A DNA stretch of 64,000 bases from the NCBI GenBank assembly GCA_051710585.1, contig JBPESP010000003.1, positions 186,001 through 250,000 on the forward strand, in the 5' to 3' direction. The translations under genes were made by a program, and so were the position numbers. The notes beneath the pieces are model-generated. The model ran no database searches. It saw only the letters and a list, made by a program, of their open reading frames with translations, and was not told the origin of the DNA. Shown in pieces: positions 30,282 to 40,699 of the stretch. Origin of the DNA: JBPESP01 sp051710585. GTDB lineage: Bacteria > Pseudomonadota > Gammaproteobacteria > Enterobacterales > Enterobacteriaceae. Numbering within the stretch: the stretch's first letter is position 1; every line of letters begins with the position of its first letter.

Positions 30282-32064
30282 TCAATACACCCTGCGCACA
30301 GTGGTGCTGCTGTCTATGCCAATACGTGTGTACCAACTTGCGCTAATTAGCGGAAGTAAACGCTCGTTGTAATCTGATTATAATCCAGCGTACCGGACTT
30401 AGATTCCATACTCTGATTCCCCGTTCGACTAGATAACTTTCTAGCAGCATGCAAATAATAGCGCTTTAAGTTGCTGTCAACTATTAACAGATACCGCCCA
30501 CTACCATCATTTTGAACTATTTTGCTATTTGGCAAAACTGCAATTGATTATCACCTGGCCAACAGATTAGGGCTTTTCAAGCCTTCTTTCATGGGCTAAA
30601 TATATAATGAGCATTTGTAGTTAGTAGCCAATGTGCAAAAATGATATGGCAATCAGCATTACCAGCGGTATTAACGATAGCGAAATTTCCCACTTGATGA
30701 CTAATAAAATACAGTGCAGTAGCTCCTATAGTGTTAATCAAAATATCAATAGTATCTACCGTTATTGCCATTTTGAATAGCACCATACAAAAAAAAACCA
30801 AAAGCTATCTCACGCTGAAGCTAGAGATCCTATGAGTGCTGATAACTCTACAACTCATCAAATTCATTATATATTGCAAATCATTATCTCGATAAACTTG
30901 CCTACGCGGAAAAATCCCTACCTTTGATCACCGGCAGTAAACGGTATAAGATACGTAGCTTATATTAATATCGAAACTCTCTCCATTTTTTTTGGATATC
31001 ACTAATAAAGCCCTTCCAGCTAATAGTATAATAGTAGTAGTGCATAGCTTTCAAAATAGACTCTCGTCACCACTTTTAGCTCAATGCTCAGGCTTTCGCA
31101 CATTTGAGTAGAGCCACGCTCAGTAAATAGTCCAGCCTAGATTCGGGGCACGGGGATTGAACAAGATACAATCTCTATTTCCTTTGATACACATAATTAT
31201 CAAGAATACCTTTATCTTGATAATTTCTCTTCAGAAAGCTTCTTCTGCAGCGGATTTTACAAAAAAAGGTTTAAAAAACTATGTATGTTTGCATCAGTAA
31301 AAAATAGGAATGTATTTTATTTCTACAGGAATAACACTGGGTAACCAGTGCAGAGATGGCGACTCTTGGTAGGAGCCCTAAAGCGGGTAGCTACTAACCT
31401 AACCCTATAAAAGGTGACTAAACTTTAAAAAAATCGCGGAATAGTATGAATAATAAAATATTAAAATAGCAGCATTAATACTTACCACCGGTATTGATAA
31501 CGAGTATTAATGCTTCCGGCCTGGATAAATACACACAGCATAAAATACCATGCATAAAGACGGCTTTTACTCAGACGTAAAAAAATTAAACCAGCACTAC
31601 CGATATGTTTTCGCCAGAAAACATTAAGACTAATGGGACGGGGAAATAAAATTCATCCAATAATTTATGTAGAGATCTATTTCAGACTTTATAAAGGAAA
31701 AAGAAACAAGGGCTTAATTTCAATTTTATCCCATTATACCCAATCCCCGCGTTCTCAAAGATTAGTCAGTCAGAATACAACTTTCTGCTCTCATACAGAG
31801 GTTAAGCCATAAATGCTACAGCTGAATAGTAATGGATGATAGCGGCTTACAAGCTTACAAACTGATAAAAGCAAAGCTAGTATCAATATACTTTATCAAC
31901 TATCTGGGGCTGCTAGCAAGGCTCAGATAGCAATTATATTTTACGATAGACCCTGACAAAAAATCCATCCATATATGCCAGCGAATCCCTCTACATTCAT
32001 ATCCTCCCGCCACGAGCAACGCTTCGTCTGAAGCGAACCTACGTTGTTCCAGCAACACGAATCT
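30282..32064. other. gene desert between gpmA and sspB
   Basis: No intact gene. Minus-strand frames at 30347-30535 and 30589-30801 are short and show no family motif I know. An 11-bp inverted repeat with a 9-base loop lies at 31195-31225. In enterobacteria gltB/gltD or transporter genes can lie next to sspB, but I could not match any of them here. Confidence 0.5.
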
Positions 32065-32568
32065 TTACTTTATCACACGTAAGGATGGTCGCCCGCCGCC
32101 GCGCGATAGCGGCGTAGACGACATATCCTCGGAATTTTTAACTTGCGTATTATCTAGCAGACCGTCATCGATCACCGATATGACAGTTTCTATTCCTAAC
32201 TCTTCAGAACTCTCATTTTCCACCAATATAACCTTCTCGTAGGGCGTTTCAGACTTAAACATGGTAGCGGCACCGTTTTCAGGGGCATAGATTGCCAGTA
32301 CGGCCGCCATTGGCACTACTACTTGTTGCAATAGGCCGCTAAAACGAGCACTAAAATGCACATTGTCATTACCCAACTTCAGATTCGCTACGGCCTGCGG
32401 TGCGATATTCAACACAATTTGCTTGTTACGAATAAATTCCATCGGCACCATCACACCATCTACAGTGATATCCACCACCAAATGCGGTGTCAGTTGATTA
32501 TCAATCAACCATTCATAAAAAGCCCGCAGTAAATATGGTCTGCGCGGCAAAAGCTGAGTTATCTCCAT
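32065..32568 (-). CDS. sspB: ClpXP protease specificity-enhancing factor SspB
   Basis: Adaptor that tethers ssrA-tagged peptides and other substrates to the ClpX unfoldase. The 167-residue protein starts MEITQLLPRRPYLLRAFYEWLIDNQLTPH and continues with VMVPMEFIRNKQIVLNIAPQAVANLKLGND and the substrate-groove segment SARFSG, all characteristic; the C-terminal ClpX-binding tip GGRPSLRVIK is intact. The usual partner upstream, sspA, is a relic, so sspB may use a promoter in the decayed region. Confidence 0.96.
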   Translation of the reverse strand: MEITQLLPRRPYLLRAFYEWLIDNQLTPHLVVDITVDGVMVPMEFIRNKQIVLNIAPQAVANLKLGNDNVHFSARFSGLLQQVVVPMAAVLAIYAPENGAATMFKSETPYEKVILVENESSEELGIETVISVIDDGLLDNTQVKNSEDMSSTPLSRGGGRPSLRVIK

Positions 32569-32619
32569 CCCATTACCCCGAGTATGCAGGCGAATTTCGA
32601 TCTCCGCCTCGCTGAGCGA

Positions 32620-33230
32620 GGTTAGGAGGTATCGCGTTCAAATACATGTATCATATACTTTTTAGCTCTTTAGCCTTAGCGCCAAAGCCGGAAAGTTCAA
32701 CACTCAGTTGCGGTAAACGCCATAGCAGTGACGCCAGGTAGTAATCCACTAAGCTGCAGTACTCTTCACTCATAAAGAAAAGGCGCTTTATTATAAATAC
32801 TAGCGCCATGATGGGCTAGCAGTTTCTCCTGGAGCTGCTGACGAGCATTATTCGCTTTACTGCCGCTGCTTTACTCAATTTTGTATATCAGCAAATACCA
32901 ATTATTCTTAATGCGGTGAATCATCAAGTAGCTAGTGCCTCGCACTACCAGATAGACCGGCATCAGTGGCAGATGCGGGAACCGTTTATCCAGGTATTCG
33001 ATGATAATGCGGTATTCGTAAAACGTTAGTTCACGATCTATCAGTGTCAGCATAGCGCAATAAGGATCAAGGTCAATCAGATCTTGGGCAGATTATTTAT
33101 ATCAACCTGTTAAATTTTGATATTACCCCTTTCTCGCCAGTATGATGCGTACTTGATGACTGAAAATATTGGTCATACCAGAAAAAAGTGTCATCAACTG
33201 AACGTTTATTGGCAACAGTAACCATTAAAA
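32620..33230 (-). pseudogene. sspA: sspA relic (stringent starvation protein A)
   Basis: A minus-strand frame at 32871-33053 reads TLIDRELTFYEYRIIIEYLD followed by KRFPHLPLMPVYLVVRG, nearly identical to SspA TLVDRELTLWESRIIMEYLDERFPHPPLMPVYPVARG in the GST-like fold, and then IHRIKNNWY (MHRIEKDWY). Sequence on both sides is out of frame. SspA binds RNA polymerase and tunes stationary-phase and acid-stress transcription. It sits between rpsI and sspB as in E. coli. Confidence 0.93.
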
Positions 33231-33496
33231 TCTCCGATATTTTTAAGAAAAAACTGCAACTAACATTAACTTAAAGTTATTTTTTGATTTATTCGCCGTT
33301 GACCCTATAGGCACTTTTTCTGCTAAAACTGGATCCGAAAAGCTTACAGTCAATAAACAAATGCTACCTAAGTAAACAGATATATGAGCGTTAATAAGTC
33401 TATCAGACTTTACCTTTTTTATGGAGCGCAATATGTCAAATAAGAATGAATAACTGGCTGTAATTTATATAGTAGGCAACTCAAGACGTAATAAAT

Positions 33497-33524
33497 AAAA
33501 AGCCTGGACGGGTCCGGGCTTTTC
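33497..33524 (-). terminator. putative intrinsic terminator of rplM-rpsI
   Basis: Just after rpsI, read on the minus strand, AAAAGCCCGGAC and the opposing TCCAGGCTTTTT can pair around a short CCCG loop, with one C/A mismatch, and the distal side ends in T. It resembles the usual GC-rich terminator at this place; the mismatch suggests mild decay. Confidence 0.7.
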
Positions 33525-33541
33525 AATAAAAACTACGGGAA

Positions 33542-33934
33542 TTAACGTTTGGAGAACTGCGGACGCCGGCGTGCTTTATGCAAACCGACTTTCTTACGTT
33601 CAACCTGACGAGCATCACGGGTAACGAAACCAGCTTTACGCAGATCCGCGCGCAGCGTTTCATCATATTTCATCAGTGCACGAGTGATACCATGACGAAT
33701 AGCACCTGCCTGACCGGAGATGCCACCACCCTTAACGGTAATGTATAGATTCAGTTTGCCCACCATGTCGATCAGTTGCAGTGGCTGACAAACCACCATG
33801 CGAGCGGTTTCACGACCGAAATACTGATCCAGACTACGCTGATTAATAACGATATTACCACTGCCAGTCTTAATGAAGACGCGAGCAGAAGAGCTTTTAC
33901 GGCGACCAGTGCCGTAATATTGATTTTCAACCAT
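33542..33934 (-). CDS. rpsI: 30S ribosomal protein S9
   Basis: Small-subunit protein whose C-terminal tail reaches the P-site tRNA anticodon. The 130-residue product starts MVENQYYGTGRRKSSSARVF and ends with the conserved RRPQFSKR tail, whose last Arg contacts tRNA. GGGISGQAGAIRHGITRAL is also typical. It is the second gene of the rplM-rpsI operon, with 15 bases between the genes. Confidence 0.98.
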   Translation of the reverse strand: MVENQYYGTGRRKSSSARVFIKTGSGNIVINQRSLDQYFGRETARMVVCQPLQLIDMVGKLNLYITVKGGGISGQAGAIRHGITRALMKYDETLRADLRKAGFVTRDARQVERKKVGLHKARRRPQFSKR

Positions 33935-33949
33935 TGCCTATAATCCCGA

Positions 33950-34378
33950 TTAAATATCTAGAAATTGCGGTTCCTGTGCTGCATGGTTATGCTTGGTACC
34001 GGCGTAAACTTTCAGTTTACGGAACATAAGACGACCCAATGAACCTTTTGGCAGCATGCCTTTAACCGCGATTTCGATCACACGCTCAGGGCGACGGGTA
34101 ATCATTTCTTTAAAGGTTGCTTGTTTTATACCACCGACGTGGCCAGTGTAGCGATAGTAGATCTTATTATTACGTTTTTTTCCGGTAATAACTGCTTTCT
34201 CAGCATTCAGAACAACAAGATAATCACCGGTATCCACATACGGTGTATATTCCGTTTTATGTTTGCCACGCAAACGTCGAGCTAGTTCGGTAGCAAGACG
34301 GCCAAGAGTTTTCCCTTCGGCATCGACAATATACCAGCCACGTTTAATCGTTTTCGACTTTGCTATAAAGGTTTTCAT
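33950..34378 (-). CDS. rplM: 50S ribosomal protein L13
   Basis: Early-assembling large-subunit protein. The 142 residues, exactly the E. coli length, start MKTFIAKSKTIKRGWYIVDA and include GKTLGRLATELARRLRGKHK and MLPKGSLGRLMFRKLKVY. It heads the operon with rpsI. The roughly 210-base leader to the end of zapE would hold the promoter and the L13 autoregulatory site known in E. coli; I could not define either by eye. Confidence 0.98.
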   Translation of the reverse strand: MKTFIAKSKTIKRGWYIVDAEGKTLGRLATELARRLRGKHKTEYTPYVDTGDYLVVLNAEKAVITGKKRNNKIYYRYTGHVGGIKQATFKEMITRRPERVIEIAVKGMLPKGSLGRLMFRKLKVYAGTKHNHAAQEPQFLDI

Positions 34379-34589
34379 TAAAAGCTTACCTGATTTAAAT
34401 TTACACGTTGGCGCATAGTCAAACGCTTTAATGAAGAGTTATGAGGCTTAGATAGCTTTTAGCTTAGCAAATTTACCCCTTCAAATATAGTCTTTTCTGG
34501 CGCAATTTAAATTTTAAAAAAAAACTTATTTTAAAGAGAAACCATCATATTGTAGAGAATTCGTCTGCAAAGATCGACCCTTTATAACA

Positions 34590-35717
34590 TCAAGGCTGAT
34601 GCGCTAATTTGAGATACTTATCACTTTGCATTTCCTGTAAACGCGACAGACAGCGCTGATACTCTAAGCGCAATAGCTGGCCCTGATACAACGCCGACAT
34701 TGGCACACTAGCGCCAACAACTAACTTGACATGCCGTTCATAAAACTCATCCACCAACGATAAAAAACGGCGGGCTGTATTCTCCTGATCGCCGCCCATC
34801 TGCTGCACATTATGCAGTAGAATACTATGGAAACGTTCTGATAGAACGATATAATCATTTTGGCTGCGCGTACCACCGCATAACTCGGTAAAATCCAACG
34901 CTACCACACCATCGGTCACGTCTAGAGTCGGTAGCGGCCGATAATTAATTTCCAACACCGATGCATTATAATCGCGGTCTAAAAGTGGATGTTTCCCCGC
35001 TAAAGCTTTGAACATCTGTGCCATCGCTCTGTCTGTCTCGTTGTCAAGTGGGGTGAACCATAAATTAGCCTGCGTCAATGTATGCAGCCGGTAATCGATA
35101 CCGGCATCCACATTCATGACAGCGCAGTGGCGTTTTATTAATTCGATAGCCGGTAGAAAACGCGCTCGCTGTAGACCATTGCGATAAAGATCATCCGGCG
35201 GTGTGTTCGAGGTCGCTACAAGCGTAATCCCACGTGCAAAAAGTGCTTCCATCAGCGTGTAAAGCAGCATTGCATCAGTAATATCTGTCACAAAGAACTC
35301 ATCGAAACAAAGTACGTCAGTCTCAGCCTTGAAGCCATCAGCAATAATCTCCAGCGGATCCTGCTGCCCCTGCAGGCGCGTCATCTCCTCATGTACCCGC
35401 AGCATAAAACGGTGGAAATGTAGCCGCAATTTATGCTTTCCTGGCAGGCTGCGGTAAAATAAATCCATCAGCCAGGTTTTGCCTCTGCCAACCCCGCCCC
35501 ACATATATAAACCCGGGACTGGTGCGTCAGTTTTACGCTCTCTTTTGCCCCAGCGACTGAACAGACCCGATGAAACGCTAGCGGCGGTTTGTGCTGTGCT
35601 TAATTGATAGTGAATTTGGTTTAAACGAGTGACGGCAGCGGCTTGAACATCATCAGGCTGATATTCCCCTTGAGCTAGCATTCGCTGATAAAGGGAGAAT
35701 GGCGAAATGGTTTCCAT
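34590..35717 (-). CDS. zapE: cell division ATPase ZapE
   Basis: AFG1-like P-loop ATPase that associates with the FtsZ ring during constriction in E. coli. The 375-residue protein has Walker A GGVGRGKTWLMD, the LHFHRFMLRVHEEM block, Walker B DVLCFDEFFVTDITDAM and the RFLPAIELI segment. I place the start at 35717 (METISPFSLYQR), because E. coli ZapE starts MQSVTPTSQYLK at the same place; the open frame extends 43 codons further, but that extra part is a non-homologous hydrophobic stretch. It is divergent from zapG. Confidence 0.95.
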   Translation of the reverse strand: METISPFSLYQRMLAQGEYQPDDVQAAAVTRLNQIHYQLSTAQTAASVSSGLFSRWGKRERKTDAPVPGLYMWGGVGRGKTWLMDLFYRSLPGKHKLRLHFHRFMLRVHEEMTRLQGQQDPLEIIADGFKAETDVLCFDEFFVTDITDAMLLYTLMEALFARGITLVATSNTPPDDLYRNGLQRARFLPAIELIKRHCAVMNVDAGIDYRLHTLTQANLWFTPLDNETDRAMAQMFKALAGKHPLLDRDYNASVLEINYRPLPTLDVTDGVVALDFTELCGGTRSQNDYIVLSERFHSILLHNVQQMGGDQENTARRFLSLVDEFYERHVKLVVGASVPMSALYQGQLLRLEYQRCLSRLQEMQSDKYLKLAHQP

Positions 35718-35927
35718 GTGGCTAAGGTTCCCTGAATGAAAATGAAAAGTTAAAAAACGCGCTTTACATCCTAAACAGAGGCATAACAGAACACAATAGC
35801 CCAACACTCCGCCCTGAAAAATCATCATCACATTCTCTAGTTCCACTTATGCCAAGTTACCAGTTATAGTGAGAGTAATTTTATATTTAAAACCCTATGG
35901 TACAATAAAGTCAAAATAGGAGTCATT

Positions 35928-36311
35928 ATGACCTGGGAATATCTTCTGATCGGATTGGTAGTGGGAATAATTATCGGTGTAGTTGCTATGCGTTTCGGTA
36001 ATCGAAAACTATATCAGCAGCAAAAGTTTCAACACGAATTAAAAAAAAGCAAAGCCGAGCTGAACGAATATCGCGAAAAGTTGATAAACCATTTCGCTCA
36101 TAGCGCAGAATTACTTGACAAGATGGCCGACGATTACCGTCAACTTTATAAACATATGGCTAAGAGTTCCAATAGTTTACTGCCAGATAAGTGCACTAAG
36201 GATAATTCATTCCGCTATCGCCTCACTGAAGCGGAAGCTGACAACGACCAAATCCCGCTAGAAATGCGGCAACGAGATTATCCAGAGAGCGCTAGTGAAT
36301 TGCAAAAATAG
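35928..36311 (+). CDS. zapG: inner-membrane division protein ZapG (YhcB)
   Basis: Small inner-membrane protein linking cell division, peptidoglycan synthesis and envelope balance. The 127-residue product starts MTWEYLLIGLVVGIIIGVVAMRFGNRKL: a single N-terminal membrane segment (about 5-21), then a cytoplasmic coiled coil (about 25-80) with AELLDKMADDYRQLYKHMAKSS, all strongly conserved. Slightly shorter than the E. coli protein (132), with a divergent tail. Ribosome site TAGGAG is well placed. Confidence 0.95.
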   Translation: MTWEYLLIGLVVGIIIGVVAMRFGNRKLYQQQKFQHELKKSKAELNEYREKLINHFAHSAELLDKMADDYRQLYKHMAKSSNSLLPDKCTKDNSFRYRLTEAEADNDQIPLEMRQRDYPESASELQK

Positions 36312-36465
36312 CGATTCCGCTCAGTGGCTGTCACTGGCATGATACCCCTAAAAGGCTAACCTTTCTAGGCCCAGAAATGTCGTATAGACAATGATGATGC
36401 CGTCACCAAGTACATTTAGCTGTACCACGGGCTATCTAATACGAAATAAGCGAGTTAAAGTTACA

Positions 36466-37836
36466 ATGAAAACGACACCACTATTCAGCGCACTAGCACT
36501 TAACATCGGGCTCAATCTGATTCCTTTTTCAGCGGTAATAGCGGCGCTGCCGGCCGAAGTATCGGAGCAATCCATACCAAGCCTGGCACCTATGCTGACT
36601 AAAGTTCTACCGGCAGTAGTAAGCGTTTACGTTGAAGGCTCTCAACCAGTTCGACGCCCCGCTCTACCCAAGGAGTTCAAATACTTCTTTGGGCCAGATA
36701 CCCCAGGCGGCAACAGTGGATCGCGGCCGTTTGAAGGATTGGGTTCAGGGGTCATCATCAATGCCGTAAAAGGTTATGTAATCACTAATAATCACGTGGT
36801 TAACGGCGCAGATAAGATTAAAGTCCAGCTGCATGACGGCCGTGAATTTGATGCTAAACTAGTCGGGCACGACGAACAGACTGATCTGGCGCTGCTACAG
36901 TTACCTGCGCCAAAAAACCTCAGCGAAGTGAGAATGGCCGACTCTGATATCCTAAAAGTTGGTGATTTTGCTGTCGCGGTGGGAAACCCATTCGGTCTAG
37001 GCCAGACCGTCACGTCTGGTATTGTTTCCGCTCTTGGCCGTAGTGGTCTTAACCTAGAAGGCCTAGAAAATTTTATCCAGACTGACGCGTCCATTAACCG
37101 CGGTAATTCTGGCGGAGCGCTTGTCAATCTTAACGGTGAACTGATTGGTATCAATACCGCTATTCTAGCGCCGGGTGGAGGTAACATCGGCATTGGTTTT
37201 GCTATCCCTAGCAATATCGTTAAAAACTTAAGTCAGCAATTAATTAAATATGGCGAAGTTAAACGCGGCCAATTGGGTATCAAAGGCACCGAGCTGACAG
37301 CCGATATTGCCAAAGCCTTCAATATTGATGCTCAACGGGGCGCCTTTGTCAGCGAAGTGCTACCTAATTCTGCTGCCACCAAAGCCGGTATCAAAGCCGG
37401 TGATATCATTGTTTCGGTGGACGGGAGACCAATTCAGAGTTTTGCTGAATTACGAGTCAAGGTTGGTACTACTGCACCAGGTAAAATCGTTAAGCTTGGC
37501 CTGCTGCGAAACGGTAAGGCGAAAACGGTCTCGGTAATCCTGGATGATAGCGCATCCGCCGCTAGCAGCGAAGAGATCCTCACCCCAGCTCTGCAGGGGG
37601 TTTCCCTCACCAATGGCCTGCTAAGGGATGGCACCAAGGGCGTTCTGGTGGAGGAAGTTATAAAAAAATCCCCTGCCGCCGTAATCGGTCTGCAAAAGGG
37701 TGATGTAATTATCGGTCTGAATCGCGAACGAGTACAAAGCGTCGCGCAATTACGTAAAGTTCTGGAAGCTAAACCAGCGGTTATGGCGCTAAACATCGTA
37801 CGCGGCGACGCAAATATTTTCCTGTTATTGCGCTAA
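36466..37836 (+). CDS. degQ: periplasmic serine endoprotease DegQ
   Basis: HtrA-family protease/chaperone that degrades misfolded periplasmic proteins in cage-like oligomers. From the start I choose (36466, MKTTPLFSALAL) the protein has 456 residues: signal peptide (about 1-27), trypsin-like domain with the triad H110, D140 and S215 (GNSGGA), and two PDZ domains (about 260-350 and 370-455). The open frame extends 25 codons upstream, but those residues are not family-like and would put the signal peptide inside the chain. No degP is in the window, so DegQ may be the main periplasmic protease. The adjoining degS is a relic. Confidence 0.97.
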   Translation: MKTTPLFSALALNIGLNLIPFSAVIAALPAEVSEQSIPSLAPMLTKVLPAVVSVYVEGSQPVRRPALPKEFKYFFGPDTPGGNSGSRPFEGLGSGVIINAVKGYVITNNHVVNGADKIKVQLHDGREFDAKLVGHDEQTDLALLQLPAPKNLSEVRMADSDILKVGDFAVAVGNPFGLGQTVTSGIVSALGRSGLNLEGLENFIQTDASINRGNSGGALVNLNGELIGINTAILAPGGGNIGIGFAIPSNIVKNLSQQLIKYGEVKRGQLGIKGTELTADIAKAFNIDAQRGAFVSEVLPNSAATKAGIKAGDIIVSVDGRPIQSFAELRVKVGTTAPGKIVKLGLLRNGKAKTVSVILDDSASAASSEEILTPALQGVSLTNGLLRDGTKGVLVEEVIKKSPAAVIGLQKGDVIIGLNRERVQSVAQLRKVLEAKPAVMALNIVRGDANIFLLLR

Positions 37837-37926
37837 GCATTTAAAAAGAACACTGGAACTGTAATATCCGTTTAACTCATGCTATCTAGTGCTATTTTCT
37901 ATTACCCCTGCGAGTCCCGAGTCCTA

Positions 37927-39010
37927 TGCTCCTAAAGTTGCTTCATGGCGCAATAATTGATTTCATTTTCCTAGCCCCCTGTTACTGGAAATGATGTCTA
38001 CATTTTCGCTTCACTATACTTACAGGTATTGCATCCCTTGCTGATAATAGTGATAGCAAAATCCCTTTATTTACAACCAGGGTGTATGCGCTATGCTTTA
38101 CCAGCGGGTGATCTATGTCTATAATCACAGTAAAAATAGCAGTACCCATAATAAACTAAAATCTACTCACTGAACCATCTAGCAAAATTATGAATCAGAA
38201 AGACCACTTATTTTACTAATAAACATCTCATCAAAGATACCAAAAAACATCACCACACCGGCAGAATAGCCGGATCTACAAAACGCTGGTAGTCGGTTTG
38301 GATAACCTTACTGATCTTGCTTGCGGTGCTAAAATTAATGCTAGAAACCTGGCTATTTATTCTCATCAATTCCAACTGGTCGCTTCACATCAGAGGTGTC
38401 TTCATACCTATTGGTCATCCCTACAATTTTAGACAAACCAATTATAATAAAGGGATTATCAGCTTCACCGAGCTACATCGATCTTGACCCATATGAATGG
38501 CATAATTTTCTACAGACTGATTATCCATAAATTACGGTAAACCCCAGTAATGCGCTCATTAAAACGCTGGCAAATTGCCGAGGATCAATATCTTAATCGT
38601 TTAATAAGATTAACAATGGAAAACACCGGAAAGCGTTAATTTTTTTCATTCCTACTATACGCTAGCCATTAAGGTGATAAATAAATCAATTCGCGCTGGC
38701 TAAGTGATCTGCAATTATATCGATATCGGGCCATGATATAGCCCCCATCCATAATGGGGGCAGGCTGAATCATATTTAGAATATCATTATTAATGACGTG
38801 ACCACCACTGGCCAGAAGGTAAAACAGGCATTCAGGTGAAGAATATTATCTTGAACGATAAATCATAACCCAACCATCTCCACTATCGAAACGATAAATC
38901 AGCTAACAGAAATCCATTCCAGCTTACACATACCAGTCAAGATTATTACGTAATAATAAGAAATTGACGCTAGAAGTTACTATTTAGTGATACCTGGCTT
39001 TAAATTAATA
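37927..39010 (+). pseudogene. degS: degS relic (sigma-E pathway site-1 protease)
   Basis: Begins with MLLKLLHGAIIDFIFLA, comparable to the DegS membrane anchor MFVKLLRSVAIGLIVGA. Then in other frames YNHSKNSSTHNKLKST (DegS YNRGLNTNSHNQLEIRT), IMNQKDHLFY (IMDQRGYIIT) and TLVVGLDNLTDLACGAKINA (LLVGSDSLTDLAVLKINA) follow. Frameshifts and stops run throughout; the relic fills the space between degQ and murA. DegS senses misfolded porins and starts RseA cleavage, so the classical sigma-E induction route is likely lost. Confidence 0.92.
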
Positions 39011-39118
39011 TCCAGGTCCGCATCCTGGCTTGTTTACTAAACTAAACTGGCTGCCCTGGCAAATAAAGCAGGGATACCAAACGCCTCCGCGTTCACGAGG
39101 AAAACGGCAAGCGCAACT

Positions 39119-40378
39119 TCATCCCTCGCTAATACGTTCAATATTAGCGCCCATACGCCGCAATTTTTCCTCGATGCAGTCATAACCGCGATCGATATGA
39201 TATATACGGTCTACCACCGTAATGCCCTCAGCGATGCAGCCAGCCAATACAAGGCTAGCGGAAGCGCGTACATCGGTCGCTATTACCTGTGCCCCTGATA
39301 ATATCTCAACGCCGTGGCAGATAACGGTATTACTTTTAATTTCCGCATGTGCCCCCATCCGAATCAGTTCGGGGACGTGCATAAAGCGGTTCTCAAAGAT
39401 AGTTTCAGTGATGACACCGGTCCCGTCAGCTACTAGATTAAGCAGACTAAACTGCGCCTGCATATCAGTGGGAAAACCAGGATGCGGGGCGGTACGCACC
39501 GTAACCGCCTTTGGCCGCTGACCGTGCATATCCAAGCTTATCCAGTCTTCGCCGATAGTGATATCCGCGCCTGCTTCGCGCAATTTAGCCAGTACAGCAT
39601 CCAGTGTATCGGGGCGGGTGGCATGACACATCACTCGACCGCGAGAGATAGCCGCTGCCACCAGGAATGTGCCTGTCTCAATACGATCAGGTAACACGCG
39701 ATAAATACCACCCCCAAGCCGTTCGACCCCCTCAATAGTAATTTTATCGCTACCGGCGCCGCTAATTTTCGCACCAAGCGTAACAAGAAAATTAGCGCTA
39801 TCGACAATTTCCGGCTCGCGGGCAGCGTTTTCAATGATAGTAGTGCCAGTTGCCAGTGTTGCTGCGCTCATGATCGTTACCGTAGCACCGACGCTCACTT
39901 TATTCATAATAATATGTGCGCCGCGCAAACGGCCGTTTACGGAGGCTTTAACGTAACCCTCTCCTAACTTAATGCTGGCACCAAGCTTTTCCAAGCCACT
40001 AATATGCAAATCTACTGGACGTACACCGATAGCACAGCCGCCAGGTAAAAAGACCTGCCCTTGGCCGAAACGCGCTACCAGCGGCCCCAGCGCCCAAATA
40101 GACGCACGCATAGTTTTAACAAGCTCATAGGGTGCGCAGTAAACATCAACGTCGCTAGCGTCTACATGCACCGATCCATTCCGTTCCACTCTAGCACCGA
40201 GCTGTGCAAGCAGTTTTATGGTGGTGTCAATGTCTTTTAACCTAGGAATGTTTTGAATCTCCACCGGTTCTTCTGCAAGCAACGCAGCAAACAAAATCGG
40301 TAGCGCAGTATTTTTAGCGCCCGACATGGTGACCTCGCCGCTTAGCCGGGTAGGACCCTGGACGCGAAATTTATCCAT
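39119..40378 (-). CDS. murA: UDP-N-acetylglucosamine 1-carboxyvinyltransferase MurA
   Basis: First committed enzyme of peptidoglycan synthesis; adds enolpyruvate from PEP to UDP-GlcNAc. The 419 residues equal the E. coli length. K22 and N23 (SGAKNTALPIL) and the loop cysteine C115 (LPGGCAIGVRP), the residue attacked by fosfomycin, are present, as are EPEIVDSANFL and HPGFPTDMQAQF. Intact and well conserved, which indicates that the cell still builds its own wall precursors. It is preceded by ibaG at 53 bases, as in E. coli. Confidence 0.98.
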   Translation of the reverse strand: MDKFRVQGPTRLSGEVTMSGAKNTALPILFAALLAEEPVEIQNIPRLKDIDTTIKLLAQLGARVERNGSVHVDASDVDVYCAPYELVKTMRASIWALGPLVARFGQGQVFLPGGCAIGVRPVDLHISGLEKLGASIKLGEGYVKASVNGRLRGAHIIMNKVSVGATVTIMSAATLATGTTIIENAAREPEIVDSANFLVTLGAKISGAGSDKITIEGVERLGGGIYRVLPDRIETGTFLVAAAISRGRVMCHATRPDTLDAVLAKLREAGADITIGEDWISLDMHGQRPKAVTVRTAPHPGFPTDMQAQFSLLNLVADGTGVITETIFENRFMHVPELIRMGAHAEIKSNTVICHGVEILSGAQVIATDVRASASLVLAGCIAEGITVVDRIYHIDRGYDCIEEKLRRMGANIERISEG

Positions 40379-40431
40379 TACAACTGCTCTCTATAAGTTC
40401 ACAAGAAGACTGTTGGCTATCATGGTCAACG

Positions 40432-40686
40432 TTAAAAACCGTTTAGCTTGCGATCACGCTGCCACTCATCAGGGGTGTAGGCTTTAATTGATAAAGCGTG
40501 AATACGGTTATCCAAAATATATTCCATCAGTGGCGCATATATTGTCTGCTGTTTTTTTACTCGGCTCATACCGGCAAACTGCTCACTGACTACAATAACT
40601 TGAAAATGCCTGTCACCGCCGCTTACATAAACTGTATCTAGCGACAGGGCTTTCATTAGCATCGCTTTAATTTCACTGTTTTTCAT
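40432..40686 (-). CDS. ibaG: BolA-family protein IbaG
   Basis: Small BolA-like protein of the type that pairs with monothiol glutaredoxins and participates in iron-sulfur handling. The 84-residue product starts MKNSEIKAMLMKALSLD and carries the family segment VYVSGGDRHFQVIVVSEQFAGMSRVKKQQTI split around a conserved His, then the helix-end IHALSIKAYTPDEW. Length matches E. coli IbaG (84). It lies upstream of murA; the next gene upstream, mlaB, is no longer intact. Confidence 0.95.
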   Translation of the reverse strand: MKNSEIKAMLMKALSLDTVYVSGGDRHFQVIVVSEQFAGMSRVKKQQTIYAPLMEYILDNRIHALSIKAYTPDEWQRDRKLNGF

Positions 40687-40699
40687 GTAAAATCTTTCT

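Noticed and set aside
35718..35846. 43-codon N-terminal extension of zapE
   Set aside because: Not homologous to ZapE; the family start is at 35717.
36391..36465. 25-codon N-terminal extension of degQ
   Set aside because: It would bury the signal peptide; E. coli DegQ starts at the position equivalent to 36466.
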